Below are positions 32,031 to 40,792 of a stretch of DNA of 42,188 nucleotides, one piece after another (position 1 is the stretch's first letter; every line of letters starts with the position of its first letter). The notes under the pieces were generated by a model, which searched no databases, had not been told where the DNA came from, and was given only the letters and a program-made list of their open reading frames with translations. The translations under genes were made by a program, and so were the position numbers. Origin of the DNA: Gp7-AA10 sp035636095 (GTDB taxonomy: Bacteria > Acidobacteriota > Thermoanaerobaculia > Gp7-AA8); NCBI GenBank assembly GCA_035636095.1, contig DASPZU010000117.1:1-42188 (forward strand), given 5' to 3'.

Positions 32031-32726
32031 ATGATTCAAATTCGGAAGGCAGAGGATCGGGGGCATTTCGACCACGGCTGGCTCAGTACCTATCATACAT
32101 TCTCTTTTGCCGACTATTACGACCCCGAATGCATGGGCTTTCGGGCCCTGCGCGTCATTAATGAGGACCGCGTCGAGCCGGGACGCGGTTTCGGAACGCA
32201 TAGTCACCGCGATATGGAAATCGTGACTTATGTCCTTGAAGGGGAGCTGGAACACCGCGACAGCATGGGAACAGGCTCCGTCATTCGTCCCGGCGAGGTA
32301 CAGCGCATGAGCGCGGGAACCGGTGTGATGCATAGCGAAGTCAATCCTTCGCGCAGTAACGCCGTGCATCTGTTGCAAATTTGGATCCTGCCCGACAGGC
32401 AGGGCATTCGCCCTGAATATGAACAAAAGACTTTCCCCTCCTATGAGCGCGACGGAAAGCTGCGACTGGTCGCCTCGCACGACGGTGCCGACGGGTCTCT
32501 CACGATCCATCAGGATGCCAAGCTCTTCGCCGCGACGCTTCGCAACGGAGAGTCGATTCGCTACGATTTGCCGCCCGGCCGCTACGCCTGGCTGCAAGTG
32601 GCTCGAGGTACCGTCGAGGTCAACGGACAGAAGCTCGGCGCGGGCGATGGTGCCGCCGTCGAAGATGAGAAGACGCTGACACTCAAAGGACAGGACGCCG
32701 AGGTGCTGCTGTTTGATCTGAACTGA
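32031..32726 (+). CDS. Pirin family protein (YhhW-like cupin)
   Basis: A 231-residue bicupin. The N-terminal cupin holds the metal ligands His57 and His59 (GTHSHRDMEI), His101 and Glu103 (GVMHSE). Characteristic sequences are STYHTFSFADYY at the N-terminus and SVIRPGEVQRMSAGTGVMHS. Bacterial relatives have quercetin 2,3-dioxygenase activity, but natural substrates are unclear. A TACACT -10-like box sits 3 bases before the ATG. It starts a tightly overlapping operon with a thioesterase and endonuclease III. Confidence 0.95.
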   Translation: MIQIRKAEDRGHFDHGWLSTYHTFSFADYYDPECMGFRALRVINEDRVEPGRGFGTHSHRDMEIVTYVLEGELEHRDSMGTGSVIRPGEVQRMSAGTGVMHSEVNPSRSNAVHLLQIWILPDRQGIRPEYEQKTFPSYERDGKLRLVASHDGADGSLTIHQDAKLFAATLRNGESIRYDLPPGRYAWLQVARGTVEVNGQKLGAGDGAAVEDEKTLTLKGQDAEVLLFDLN

Positions 32727-33220
32727 TGGTTCTGCTTTTTCGGCTCATTCGCATCATCCTCCTCAATCTTCTTCGCAGGCGTCGCCATGTCCTCGACGAG
32801 TCGGTCCTGAGGTTTCGCGTCTTGCCAACCGACATGGACCTCAATTTCCATCTCAACGACGGCCGCTACGTCAGTCTCACCGGCCTTGCTCGAGTCGAGC
32901 TGCTGCTGCGGACCGGTGTGCTCCGTGGTGGCGTGAAGCGCGGTTGGTATCCGGTCGTGGGCGCGACGATCATTCGGTATCGGCGCGAAATCCGCGCCTT
33001 CGAGAAGTTTGTGGTGCGCTCGCGCATCGCCGGGTGGGATGACAAGTGGGTCTACTTCGAACATCGCTTCGAGAAAAACGGCGACCTCGCCGCGATCGCG
33101 TATGCCCGAGGTGTGATGCGCAGTCGCGAAGGCGCGGTGCCCACTCGGGACATCCTGGCGCTGATCGGTTACAACGAGCCGTCGCCGGCGCTGCCGGATA
33201 TCGTCAGCAAATTTCCATGA
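32726..33220 (+). CDS. Hotdog-fold thioesterase-like protein (THEM6 type)
   Basis: 164 residues. A hydrophobic, Arg-rich N-terminus (MVLLFRLIRIILLNLLRRRR) probably anchors it at the membrane. The rest is a 4HBT-like hotdog domain with RVLPTDMDLNFHLNDGRYVS, the D-M/D...N-H-x-N motif of this subgroup, plus RYRREIRAFEKFVVRSRIAG and WVYFEHRFEKNG. The family hydrolyses acyl thioesters; the substrate is unknown. Start and stop overlap its neighbours (TGATG and ATGA). Confidence 0.88.
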   Translation: MVLLFRLIRIILLNLLRRRRHVLDESVLRFRVLPTDMDLNFHLNDGRYVSLTGLARVELLLRTGVLRGGVKRGWYPVVGATIIRYRREIRAFEKFVVRSRIAGWDDKWVYFEHRFEKNGDLAAIAYARGVMRSREGAVPTRDILALIGYNEPSPALPDIVSKFP

Positions 33221-33870
33221 AGCGCGCGGAGAAGGCCAGGAAAATCGGCGCGATCCTCGATCGTCTCTACCCTCAACCCGACATTCCTCTCGGCCATCGT
33301 GATCCGTTCACGCTGCTGGTGGCAGTCGTTTTGTCAGCGCAGACCACCGACGCCCAAGTCAATCGCGTCACGCCAGCGCTCTTTCGTCGTGCATCGACGC
33401 CAGCCGCGCTCGCGCAGATGCCGGAGCACGAAGTCTTGATGTTGATTCGAAGCTGTGGCCTTGCTCCGAGCAAGGCGCGGCGACTGAAGCAAATGGCCCA
33501 GGCCATTCTCGATCAATACGGCGGCCAGGTTCCGCGCCACATCGAGGAGCTTGAAAAGCTGCCCGGCGTCGGCCACAAAAGCGCCAGCGTCGTGATGACA
33601 CAGGCATTCGGCGAGCCTGCCTTTCCGGTCGACACGCATATTCACCGGCTGGCCGCGCGTTGGGGTCTTTCGAGCGGCAAGGATGTCCGAAAGACCGAAG
33701 CAGACTTGAAAAAACTTTTCCCGTCCGATGCCTGGGGCAAGCGCCACCTTCAGATCATTTACTTCGGAAGGGAGTACTGTCCGGCACGGAATCATGACAA
33801 GACCAAGTGCCCGATCTGCTCATGGGCGGCTCGGCGCCAGTCGCTCCCCCGGTCTCGGCGGCTTCCCTAA
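33217..33870 (+). CDS. nth: Endonuclease III (DNA glycosylase/AP lyase)
   Basis: 217 residues. It removes oxidised pyrimidines and cuts at AP sites. The helix-hairpin-helix is ELEKLPGVGHKSASVVM with catalytic Lys121, and Asp139 is in FPVDTHIHR. The iron-sulphur region is unusual: only three cysteines (Cys188, Cys198, Cys201 in CPARNHDKTKCPIC), spaced x9 and x2, with no fourth Cys, unlike the usual C-x6-C-x2-C-x5-C. Cluster binding is therefore uncertain. The start overlaps the thioesterase stop; the 3' end overlaps the convergent lipoprotein gene by 51 bases. Confidence 0.95.
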   Translation: MKRAEKARKIGAILDRLYPQPDIPLGHRDPFTLLVAVVLSAQTTDAQVNRVTPALFRRASTPAALAQMPEHEVLMLIRSCGLAPSKARRLKQMAQAILDQYGGQVPRHIEELEKLPGVGHKSASVVMTQAFGEPAFPVDTHIHRLAARWGLSSGKDVRKTEADLKKLFPSDAWGKRHLQIIYFGREYCPARNHDKTKCPICSWAARRQSLPRSRRLP

Positions 33871-34890
33871 GTCATTAAAGTCGCGCATGAAGACGAACAG
33901 GGCGTAGTTTGGTTGATTGCGTGAGAGGCCTGCCACCAGCTCGTCGTTGTAGCGGTCGATGAAGAAATCGAAGGGATCGCTCGGGTCGGTGTCGACCACG
34001 AACATGTCGGCATCGACCATCAGGAGCTTTCCCATCCGCAGCGTGCCGCCGCGGTAGTACATATAGTTGGGCTCCTGCGGATGCGGATTCGGAAGGTCGG
34101 CAAGGTGCCGTCCGGCGTCGAATGTTTGCATCAACTCGTCCCCTTCGATGTGGACCTCCACGAGATGCAGCTCCGTGTCGGGCGGCGGCAGCATTTTGCC
34201 TGGGTCCAGCAACAGATCGTTCTTGTCCGCCGACACGCCATGTTCGTGGGGCAGCTGCTTTCCGATCATCTTCTCCAGCGTCATCCCGACCGCTTTTAGC
34301 AGACCGAGTCCGTTGAGTCCGCAGATGCTCATCTTTGTCGGATGGAGTCGGATGCGGCCGCTGTCGGCGGAGACATCCGCCCACATCGTGAACGGGATGT
34401 CGATGATCTTGTGGACGATGCCTTCCTGCTTGAGCTGCTTTCCTTCGGTCGTCACGTGGAGATTGCGAATCGGTGAGTCAGGGGCGTTGAAGACATAGCG
34501 ATTCATGAGACTGTCGAGACTCGGGCCGGTCAGGCCGATCTTTCCGCGATCGACCTTGAAAATGAATGTGGTCTTGTTGTCGAAGTTCAACGGCGCGCCG
34601 GGTTGCTTGGCCATCATTTCGCCGCGGACGTAATGAATTTTGAGGATCGTGTCTTCGTCGACGTGAAAGTCGACGTTGCGCATCTCCGTCTGCGTCGGCG
34701 CCTTCGCCTGCGCCTCAGTTGGCGTCGGTATTGGCTCGGTACCGATCGTCGGAATATGGGATTGCGGTGCCGTCACCGGACTCACTGGGCCGTGCACGCA
34801 ACAACACGCTGGAAGTAGAAGCAGCGATAGAAGAACCGTCGTCGCGGTCGTTACGATAGCGATCGGTTTCCACGGAAGCGGCCGGGGCAT
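33820..34890 (-). CDS. Predicted lipoprotein of unknown function
   Basis: About 356 residues from ATG 34890. A hydrophobic N-terminus (IAIVTTATTVLLSLLLLPAC) ends in a LPAC lipobox, so Cys would be acylated and the protein membrane-tethered. A Pro/Thr/Gln-rich linker follows, then a domain with VDFHVDEDTILKIHYVRGEM, KQEGIVHKIIDIPFTMWADV and a C-terminal GGTLRMGKLLMVDADMFVVD. I do not recognise a family. The open frame reaches 35034, but that part overlaps the divergent PL8 gene. The 3' end overlaps nth. Confidence 0.7.
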   Translation of the reverse strand: MPRPLPWKPIAIVTTATTVLLSLLLLPACCCVHGPVSPVTAPQSHIPTIGTEPIPTPTEAQAKAPTQTEMRNVDFHVDEDTILKIHYVRGEMMAKQPGAPLNFDNKTTFIFKVDRGKIGLTGPSLDSLMNRYVFNAPDSPIRNLHVTTEGKQLKQEGIVHKIIDIPFTMWADVSADSGRIRLHPTKMSICGLNGLGLLKAVGMTLEKMIGKQLPHEHGVSADKNDLLLDPGKMLPPPDTELHLVEVHIEGDELMQTFDAGRHLADLPNPHPQEPNYMYYRGGTLRMGKLLMVDADMFVVDTDPSDPFDFFIDRYNDELVAGLSRNQPNYALFVFMRDFNDLGKPPRPGERLAPSRP

Positions 34891-34963
34891 TACACGAAGA
34901 TTGCCAACTGCCGGTTTGCCAATCGGGAATCCATTCCGAAAGCGGCCGCTTTTACTCAACAAC

Positions 34964-37072
34964 GTGAATCGTCTGGTTCCCCTGATCGCAATGGCGATGG
35001 CCACTGCTGCGCACGCTTCGTCGATCGACACCATCCGCGGAAACTTTGTCGATTACTACACAGCAGCAGGTGCGGATCGAGCTTCGCCGCGCGTCCGCGA
35101 CGCCCTGGCCGGATTGGAGTCGCAAGCGCGAAGCTACATCGCGCCGGGGTTTCTCGGCAGTGACGGAAGCTGGAGCGACCTCAACTACAACGAGATCCCC
35201 TCCGGATCGTGGTCGCCGTGGGATCACACGCGCCGCTTGTTCGTGATGGCGAAGGCGTATCGCACGCCGGGGCAATCGCTGTACAACGATCCCCTGCTCC
35301 GTTCCCAGATCGAATCGGCCCTCGGCTATATCAACAATTACTACGGCCGCACGACACTGCCGCTCGGAAACTGGTGGTTCTGGTCGATCGGCACCCCGCT
35401 CGACCTCGGCCCAACGCTCGTCCTGATGCGCGGCGAGATCAACGAAGGAATCTACAACGATTGCCTCAGCACGCTCGCCTTTCATATCGGACCGTCTCCG
35501 ACCTCGAGAGGCTTAACAGGTCCTGTTCCGATCGGCGAGAATCTCGTGTGGTCGTCGTACACGCATCTTTGTCTGGCCCTTCTGCGTGACGATCCGGTGT
35601 TGCTCGGGCAGGTCCGCGACGCGATGGCGAGCGCCTGCCTCACCACGACCGGCGACGGAATCCAGAGCGACAACTCGTTCCATCAACACGGCCCGCAGCT
35701 CTACACCGGAGGTTATGGCGGCTCATTCGCGAACGACGTCGCGCGCTACGCGCTTCTGGCGCGCGGAACGGAGTTCCAGCTGACGGCGCAGGCATTCGCA
35801 TCTTTCTCGAACTATCTCGCGGACGGCATCGCCTGGTCGCTGTATGGAAATTATTTCGACGTATCAGTCATCGGCCGCGAAGTCGCGAGACCATCGACGA
35901 CCGGCTACAACGGCGTGGCGGCGCTACTCCAAGCGTCAGTTCTTGCGTCGCCGCGGCAAAGGGAGATCCGGGCCGCGGCGGCGAAGATGCTGCAGAGCTG
36001 GCAGTGGACACTCCCGCCGGAGCTGGCCGGGCTGGCGAACGTCGCCGATCCCGCCGCCTGGCCGTCGGGTCACCAGCATTACTTCGCATCCGACTACACC
36101 GTACATCGGCGTCCGGGTTGGTTCGCGTCGGTGAAAATGTTTTCAACGCGGACGAAATCGGGAGAAAGCACCAACGACGAGAACATTCGTGGTTCGCGGC
36201 AATCCGACGGTCGCTTCTACCTGGCCTTGAGCGGCGACGATTACTTCGGCCGCGACATCTGGCCGGCCTTGGATTGGACGCGGCTTCCCGGCATCACAGT
36301 CGAACAGAAGGCCGATACCGCAAACGCCTACTACGACTTCGGCACGCGCGCATTCGTCGGCGGCGTCAGCGACGGACAAAACGGCGTTTCTGCGATGGAT
36401 TACGCGCCGCTGCAATCCTCGGTGACTGCGAAAAAGGCATGGTTCTTCTTCGGCGACACGATCGCCTTCCTCACCAACAGCATCAACTCGAAATCGGGGA
36501 ATGGCATCGAGACAATCGTCGATCAGCGTCCATTCACGTCGCCGGTCACGTCGGGAATCAATTGGGCGGTCGCCAATGGCGTCGGATATTGGTTCTACGG
36601 CGCGTCGCCGCGGATCGAACAGATCTCGCGGACTGGATCATGGGCCGCGTTAGGCGGAGCGAGCGATACAATACCCCGCTCCGCGACCTTCACGACGATC
36701 TGGATCGATCACGGGACGATGCCCGTGAACGCCGCAGCAGCTTACGCCATCGTTCCGAACGCGACCGCGACTTCCATGCGCGCGTTCGTTCCGCCGTCAA
36801 TCATCGCCAACGACGCCAATGCATCCGCGGTGCAAAGCGGAAGCACCACCGGAATCGTTTTCTGGAACGCCGGCAAGGTCGCAGGCATCGAATCGGATTC
36901 GCCGGCCATCGTCTACCTGACGCCGACCGACCTTTACGTCACCGATCCCACCAGCAGCATGGGGACGTTCACCATCACGACGCCGAACGGAAAATTCTCC
37001 GTCCCGCGCAACGGCGGCCGGACGTTCCACGCCACCGTCAATCCGGCACGGCGGCGGGCGGCGCGGCGGTAG
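34964..37072 (+). CDS. Polysaccharide lyase family 8 (hyaluronate/chondroitin/xanthan lyase type)
   Basis: About 702 residues from GTG 34964, which yields the signal peptide MNRLVPLIAMAMATAAHA. The N-terminal alpha/alpha-toroid has GNWWFWSIGTPLDLGPTLVL (aromatic patch) and the PL8 catalytic residues by alignment: Asn193 in GENLVWSS, His242 in SFHQHGPQ and Tyr251 in YTGGYG (His+9, as in characterised members). The beta-sandwich C-terminus follows (HQHYFASDYTVHRRPGWFAS onward). It degrades uronate-containing polysaccharides extracellularly by beta-elimination; which polysaccharide is not determinable. The 3' end overlaps the convergent DinB-like gene by 35 bases. Confidence 0.9.
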   Translation: MNRLVPLIAMAMATAAHASSIDTIRGNFVDYYTAAGADRASPRVRDALAGLESQARSYIAPGFLGSDGSWSDLNYNEIPSGSWSPWDHTRRLFVMAKAYRTPGQSLYNDPLLRSQIESALGYINNYYGRTTLPLGNWWFWSIGTPLDLGPTLVLMRGEINEGIYNDCLSTLAFHIGPSPTSRGLTGPVPIGENLVWSSYTHLCLALLRDDPVLLGQVRDAMASACLTTTGDGIQSDNSFHQHGPQLYTGGYGGSFANDVARYALLARGTEFQLTAQAFASFSNYLADGIAWSLYGNYFDVSVIGREVARPSTTGYNGVAALLQASVLASPRQREIRAAAAKMLQSWQWTLPPELAGLANVADPAAWPSGHQHYFASDYTVHRRPGWFASVKMFSTRTKSGESTNDENIRGSRQSDGRFYLALSGDDYFGRDIWPALDWTRLPGITVEQKADTANAYYDFGTRAFVGGVSDGQNGVSAMDYAPLQSSVTAKKAWFFFGDTIAFLTNSINSKSGNGIETIVDQRPFTSPVTSGINWAVANGVGYWFYGASPRIEQISRTGSWAALGGASDTIPRSATFTTIWIDHGTMPVNAAAAYAIVPNATATSMRAFVPPSIIANDANASAVQSGSTTGIVFWNAGKVAGIESDSPAIVYLTPTDLYVTDPTSSMGTFTITTPNGKFSVPRNGGRTFHATVNPARRRAARR

Positions 37073-37550
37073 CGCTCCGTTCCTTGACCTGCTCCTCGGT
37101 CAGGCCGTAGATCGGCGGAGTCGGAATGTCGAGCATAGCGAGGTAGATGTAGACCTGTCCGCGATGATGGACCTCGTGCTCGATCATCGATCGCAGCCAT
37201 TTGCCGACGCGGAGCTCGACCCCGCCGGGCGTCATGCATTTTTTCTCGAGGTCATCCGGCGACAGCGAACGGAAAATCGTCATCGATTCGTCGTGCATTC
37301 GCCGGATGTAGGCGACTGCGGAGTCATATCCATCGGCCAGCTCGTGCCCGTGACCGGGATAACGACTGGGCCTTAGCTTGGCGTTCTCCGCGAACATCCA
37401 CCGCTCGACGGCGCCGAGGTGGCGAATGATGTCGCCGAAGGTGAACTTGCCGGACTTGTATGTCCAGTCGACTTTGTCGGGCGGAATGCACGCCACGACG
37501 CGCATCGTGCGTTCGCGAATGCGTTCGAAGTAATCGACGACCTCAGTCAA
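37038..37550 (-). CDS. DinB/YfiT-like metal-binding four-helix protein
   Basis: 170 residues. The DinB superfamily pattern is visible: an N-terminal helix (VVDYFERIRERTMRVVACIP), FTFGDIIRHLGAVERWM (first metal His) and MIEHEVHHRGQVYIYLAML, whose HxxxH pair completes the three-histidine site. Members are often thiol-dependent transferases or of unknown role. The start is TTG 37550, 8 bases inside the small basic gene, so it is translationally coupled to it. Confidence 0.85.
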   Translation of the reverse strand: MTEVVDYFERIRERTMRVVACIPPDKVDWTYKSGKFTFGDIIRHLGAVERWMFAENAKLRPSRYPGHGHELADGYDSAVAYIRRMHDESMTIFRSLSPDDLEKKCMTPGGVELRVGKWLRSMIEHEVHHRGQVYIYLAMLDIPTPPIYGLTEEQVKERSATAAPPAAVPD

Positions 37551-37689
37551 AGCTGTCCTTCTTGTGTTTCGCCTTGCGACCGACCTTTTGCCGCTTATCC
37601 ACTACCACACGCGTCTGGATGATCGGCGCGCGCTGTTTCGGAAGAAGTTTGCCGCGCGGAATCACAATCGGTTGCGTTTTTCGCGGCAT
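37543..37689 (-). CDS. Small basic protein of unknown function
   Basis: A 48-residue ORF (MPRKTQPIVIPRGKLLPKQR then APIIQTRVVVDKRQKVGRKA, KHKKDSFD). It is strongly positive, with a Lys/Arg-rich C-terminus that would suit RNA or ribosome contact. The DinB-like start overlaps its end, which supports real translation. It is divergent from the exported barrel-like gene, with a 20-base spacer. No family recognised. Confidence 0.45.
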   Translation of the reverse strand: MPRKTQPIVIPRGKLLPKQRAPIIQTRVVVDKRQKVGRKAKHKKDSFD

Positions 37690-37709
37690 GCGACGATTCT
37701 ACGCCGCGC

Positions 37710-38732
37710 ATGCGTTACTTCCTTGTTGCGCTTCTCTTGGCCACGGCGGTCAACGCGCAGGAATGGCATTCATTCTTTGACGCCGCCGCTTTCGGCTCCT
37801 ACGTCACGGAAACCGGACCGAAGAAGCCGCAGAGCCGCGCTTTCTCGACAAACTGGATGATCGTCGGCACCGAGCGGGAAATCGGCAAAGGACGGATCCT
37901 GGGCCGCGCGCGATTCAGCCTCGAGCCGCTGACGATTCCGAAAGAGGGTTACCCGCAACTGTTGCAGCGCATTTCGCCCGAAAGTGGCGGCCCCCTCGTC
38001 GATCACATGCGCGCCCACGATCTCGTCGAAGAAATTGCGGTCGGCTTCGACTGGAGACCGGTCCAGCTCTACCTGGCACCGGTCGGAGAACCTCCCCTTG
38101 GCGCGGACCCCTTTGCGCAGCGGTCTTCGTCACTCGATTTCGCGGAAGCGCCATTCACGTACGACGTGCAGGAATCATTTCATCGCGCCACCAGGATCGC
38201 GGCTGCGGCGCTGACGTCGCGGTTTGTGGACCTGGAGTACGGCGTCTTTCACGAATCGACTTCAACCGGACGTCACACCAACATCAATGACGGCAACATC
38301 GATTCGTGGAGCGCGCGGCTCACCATCGCGCCGGACTCGAAACTCTCCGCACAAATCTCCACCGGCCGACTCGGCGATGCCAAGCGCAAAGTCGACAGCG
38401 CGTCGATTGCGTACCGCGGCTCGCTCATGGCCACCACCGCGATGTGGACCAAGCTCGCCGATCGCTCGGCCTACGGAATCGAAACGACCTTGCGCTACTG
38501 GCGAAGCACCGTGATGGCGCGCGGCGAAGACATCGATGGCAGAAAGCACATCACGGTCGGCTACATTTTCGATGTCCTTCAACGGCGAACGCATCGCGCC
38601 GGGATCGGGATCGACATCGATTATCACAGCAACACCCGCGCGCTCGAGCCGATCTATGGCCACAAACCGCAGACGATCTACACCTTCGTGCGGTGGCGAA
38701 CCGAAGGGATCACTCGCCCAACTTCGCCTTGA
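37710..38732 (+). CDS. Exported, probable outer-membrane protein
   Basis: 340 residues with a signal peptide (MRYFLVALLLATAVNA before QEW). The body has alternating short strands and the sequence GRARFSLEPLTIPKEGYPQL, LVDHMRAHDLVEEIAVGF and YLAPVGEPPLGADPFAQRSS. These match a conserved family of exported proteins I associate with copper-resistance loci in Acidobacteriota and Proteobacteria, but no function is assigned. The last strand ends in an aromatic pattern typical of barrels. The 3' end overlaps yceH by 23 bases. Confidence 0.75.
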   Translation: MRYFLVALLLATAVNAQEWHSFFDAAAFGSYVTETGPKKPQSRAFSTNWMIVGTEREIGKGRILGRARFSLEPLTIPKEGYPQLLQRISPESGGPLVDHMRAHDLVEEIAVGFDWRPVQLYLAPVGEPPLGADPFAQRSSSLDFAEAPFTYDVQESFHRATRIAAAALTSRFVDLEYGVFHESTSTGRHTNINDGNIDSWSARLTIAPDSKLSAQISTGRLGDAKRKVDSASIAYRGSLMATTAMWTKLADRSAYGIETTLRYWRSTVMARGEDIDGRKHITVGYIFDVLQRRTHRAGIGIDIDYHSNTRALEPIYGHKPQTIYTFVRWRTEGITRPTSP

Positions 38733-39375
38733 ACGCGCGCAGCTCGTCCGTGAGTGCCGCGACCTGCTCCTCCAGACGCTCCACCCGCGTCGCGAGGGGC
38801 TCGGTGGATGCGCCGCCGACCTCGGCGGCCGCCGGCGAGGTCGTCGGCGCTCCACTGAGCGTATGCATCCAGCGCGATTCCTTCTGTCCGGAGCGCCGCG
38901 CGATCTCGCGAACCAGTGGCGCCATCCGTTGCAGCGTCTCCTCGACCTCGCCGATGCTTTCGAACCCGCTCAGGCGATCGCTCCTGCCGCGGAGCTCGCC
39001 GGGAGTTTGCGCCCCACGCAAAAAGAGCAGCGTCAAAATCGCCTTGGCCGGCCGATCCAGCTGCAGATTGGCGTCGAGATTGTGGTCCCACCGCACCGCC
39101 CGCCCTCCCACCACCTTCCACACCAGCTTTTCGCTTTGCAACCGATCGAGCGCGTCCTGCACGTCGCTTTCGCTGAGCTCCATGACCGGCTCGCGGTTCG
39201 ATTTCTGATTGCACGCGGCCACCAGCGCGTTCAGCGTCAGCGGGTAGTATTCCGGCGTGGCCATCTGCTTCTCGGCAAGACTTCCCAGCACCCGGATCTC
39301 GCTGGCATCGAGGTCGCGATCCGGAACCTTGCGCGGCTTGCGTTCGCTGTCGAGATCAGTGACGTAATGGCTCAT
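38710..39375 (-). CDS. yceH: YceH family (DUF480) protein
   Basis: 221 residues. Two winged-helix domains with the signature LDASEIRVLGSLAEKQMATP-EYYPLTLNALVAACNQKSNREP and ELSESDVQDALDRLQSEKLV, then an AILTLLFLRGAQTPGELRGR second domain and a C-terminal coiled coil (VERLEEQVAALTDELRAFKA). The function is unknown. ATG 39375 overlaps the upstream G3P-dehydrogenase stop (ATGA). Confidence 0.95.
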   Translation of the reverse strand: MSHYVTDLDSERKPRKVPDRDLDASEIRVLGSLAEKQMATPEYYPLTLNALVAACNQKSNREPVMELSESDVQDALDRLQSEKLVWKVVGGRAVRWDHNLDANLQLDRPAKAILTLLFLRGAQTPGELRGRSDRLSGFESIGEVEETLQRMAPLVREIARRSGQKESRWMHTLSGAPTTSPAAAEVGGASTEPLATRVERLEEQVAALTDELRAFKAKLGE

Positions 39376-40514
39376 ATCGAAAACTGCGGCTCGCGCGCGG
39401 GCCGCGGCTGACCGAAGTAATTATCGACACGCATGGCTACTTTGCGAGAAAGCGACATGAACGTGGTCATTTTCCCGCCGAAGATATTGATCAGGTTTCC
39501 ATGGCGCTGGATCCGGTATTCGCGTCCGATCGCGCTCGGATTGGAGGCCCGTCCGACCAGCGGCCGCACGCCTGCGAATGTCGACGCGATGTCGGTGGAC
39601 GCAATGGGCTCGCGAATATAACGATTGAAGCGGCTGATCAGATAGTCGATCTCTTCCTGAGACGCGTGCACATCTTCCAGTGCACCGCGCTGCACGACCT
39701 CGGTTGTGCCGACCAGCGTTGTCTCTTTCCACGGCAACACAAAAAAGACCCGGCGATCGGAAGCGGACTGAAGCAGCATTCCGACCGCGCTAATGCGCCG
39801 TTTGAGGACCAGATGCGACCCGCGGACGAGCGACAACCGATAGCGCGAGCGAATGTGATTCGCCTTCAACAGCTCGTTCATCCATGGCCCGGCGGCATTG
39901 ATGACCATCGAAAAGCGCTCCTCGTCGCCCAAGGCAGTCCGGATCAGCCAGCCATCGCCGGCGCGGCGCAATCCAGTGACAGGAGTCATTTCCCGGATGC
40001 TCGCGCCGTCGCGCCGCGCAGACTCGACGACCGTGCGCACCAGCGCGGCATCGTCGACCTGGGCATCCCAATAACTGAAACCCCCGCGCAATCCTTCGCG
40101 CACCAGCGGCGCCATGCGCGCGAGCTCGTCCGCCGATCGGGAGCGATGCCGTCGAATGTTGCTTCGGCCGGCTAGGAGATCGTACAAAGTCAGGCCCATC
40201 GCAACCATGAATCGCGACCGCGGACTGTCGTTGTAGATCGGCAGCAGAATTTCGATCGGCTTCACCAGCTGAGGAAGATGATCGAGCAGCCACGCGCGGT
40301 CGCGCAGCGATTCACGAACAAGCTCGACGTGAAATCCCTCCAGGTAACGCAAACCGCCGTGGATCATTTTCGTTGTGGCGGACGACGTTTGCGCTCCGCA
40401 GTGGCCGCGTTCGAAGAGCGTGACTTCGTAACCCTTCCGCACCAGTTCCCAAGCCACGCCTGCTCCGTTGATGCCGCCGCCCACGACCGCGATCTTCACT
40501 TCAGAATCATCCAT
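39372..40514 (-). CDS. glpD: FAD-dependent glycerol-3-phosphate dehydrogenase-like oxidoreductase
   Basis: 380 residues from ATG 40514. An FAD-binding Rossmann motif VGGGINGAGVAWEL is followed by TSSATTKMIHGGLRYLEGFH (family flavin-contact region), INAAGPWMNELL and FVLPWKETTLVGTTEV, all typical of GlpD. It oxidises sn-glycerol-3-phosphate to dihydroxyacetone phosphate. It is shorter than full GlpD, lacking the C-terminal extension, so the substrate assignment is tentative. Its start codon abuts the end of a MITE-like element. Confidence 0.85.
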   Translation of the reverse strand: MDDSEVKIAVVGGGINGAGVAWELVRKGYEVTLFERGHCGAQTSSATTKMIHGGLRYLEGFHVELVRESLRDRAWLLDHLPQLVKPIEILLPIYNDSPRSRFMVAMGLTLYDLLAGRSNIRRHRSRSADELARMAPLVREGLRGGFSYWDAQVDDAALVRTVVESARRDGASIREMTPVTGLRRAGDGWLIRTALGDEERFSMVINAAGPWMNELLKANHIRSRYRLSLVRGSHLVLKRRISAVGMLLQSASDRRVFFVLPWKETTLVGTTEVVQRGALEDVHASQEEIDYLISRFNRYIREPIASTDIASTFAGVRPLVGRASNPSAIGREYRIQRHGNLINIFGGKMTTFMSLSRKVAMRVDNYFGQPRPAREPQFSI

Positions 40515-40736
40515 TGGGGTCAGGTCTTTGATTCTCGCTTCACTCTTCAAAGAGTAGAGGCTGAAGAGTCAAAGAGGCCATTCAATCACTTCTTAGCGGG
40601 CGACAGGCTTTGCGTCGTCCGACAACGATCGTTTTTCGCCGGAACGCGAAAAACACGCCCCCTGCCCCGCGTCGACGCGCGTACGTCGATCTTCTACCTG
40701 TAGAACCGAGCGAGAATCAAAGATCTGACCCCATTG
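40512..40736. mobile_element. MITE-like element with 27-bp terminal inverted repeats
   Basis: Ends ATTGGGGTCAGGTCTTTGAT... (40513-40539) and its inverted copy (40709-40735) match at 25 of 27 positions. The 225-base interior carries no gene but has a hairpin GTTTTTCGC-CGGAAC-GCGAAAAAC (40631-40654) and smaller dyads. The GGGGTCAGATCTTTGATTC-type ends resemble sequences I associate with REP-type tyrosine transposases (RAYTs), but no transposase is here, so it would be non-autonomous. It lies between the glpD start codon and the patatin gene; the right end may supply upstream promoter sequence for patatin. The link to RAYTs is from memory. Confidence 0.65.
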
Positions 40737-40792
40737 CACCATTGCATGTGGCGCAAATAATAGGTTGGCAACTTTTTTGAAACGGCTGAGCT

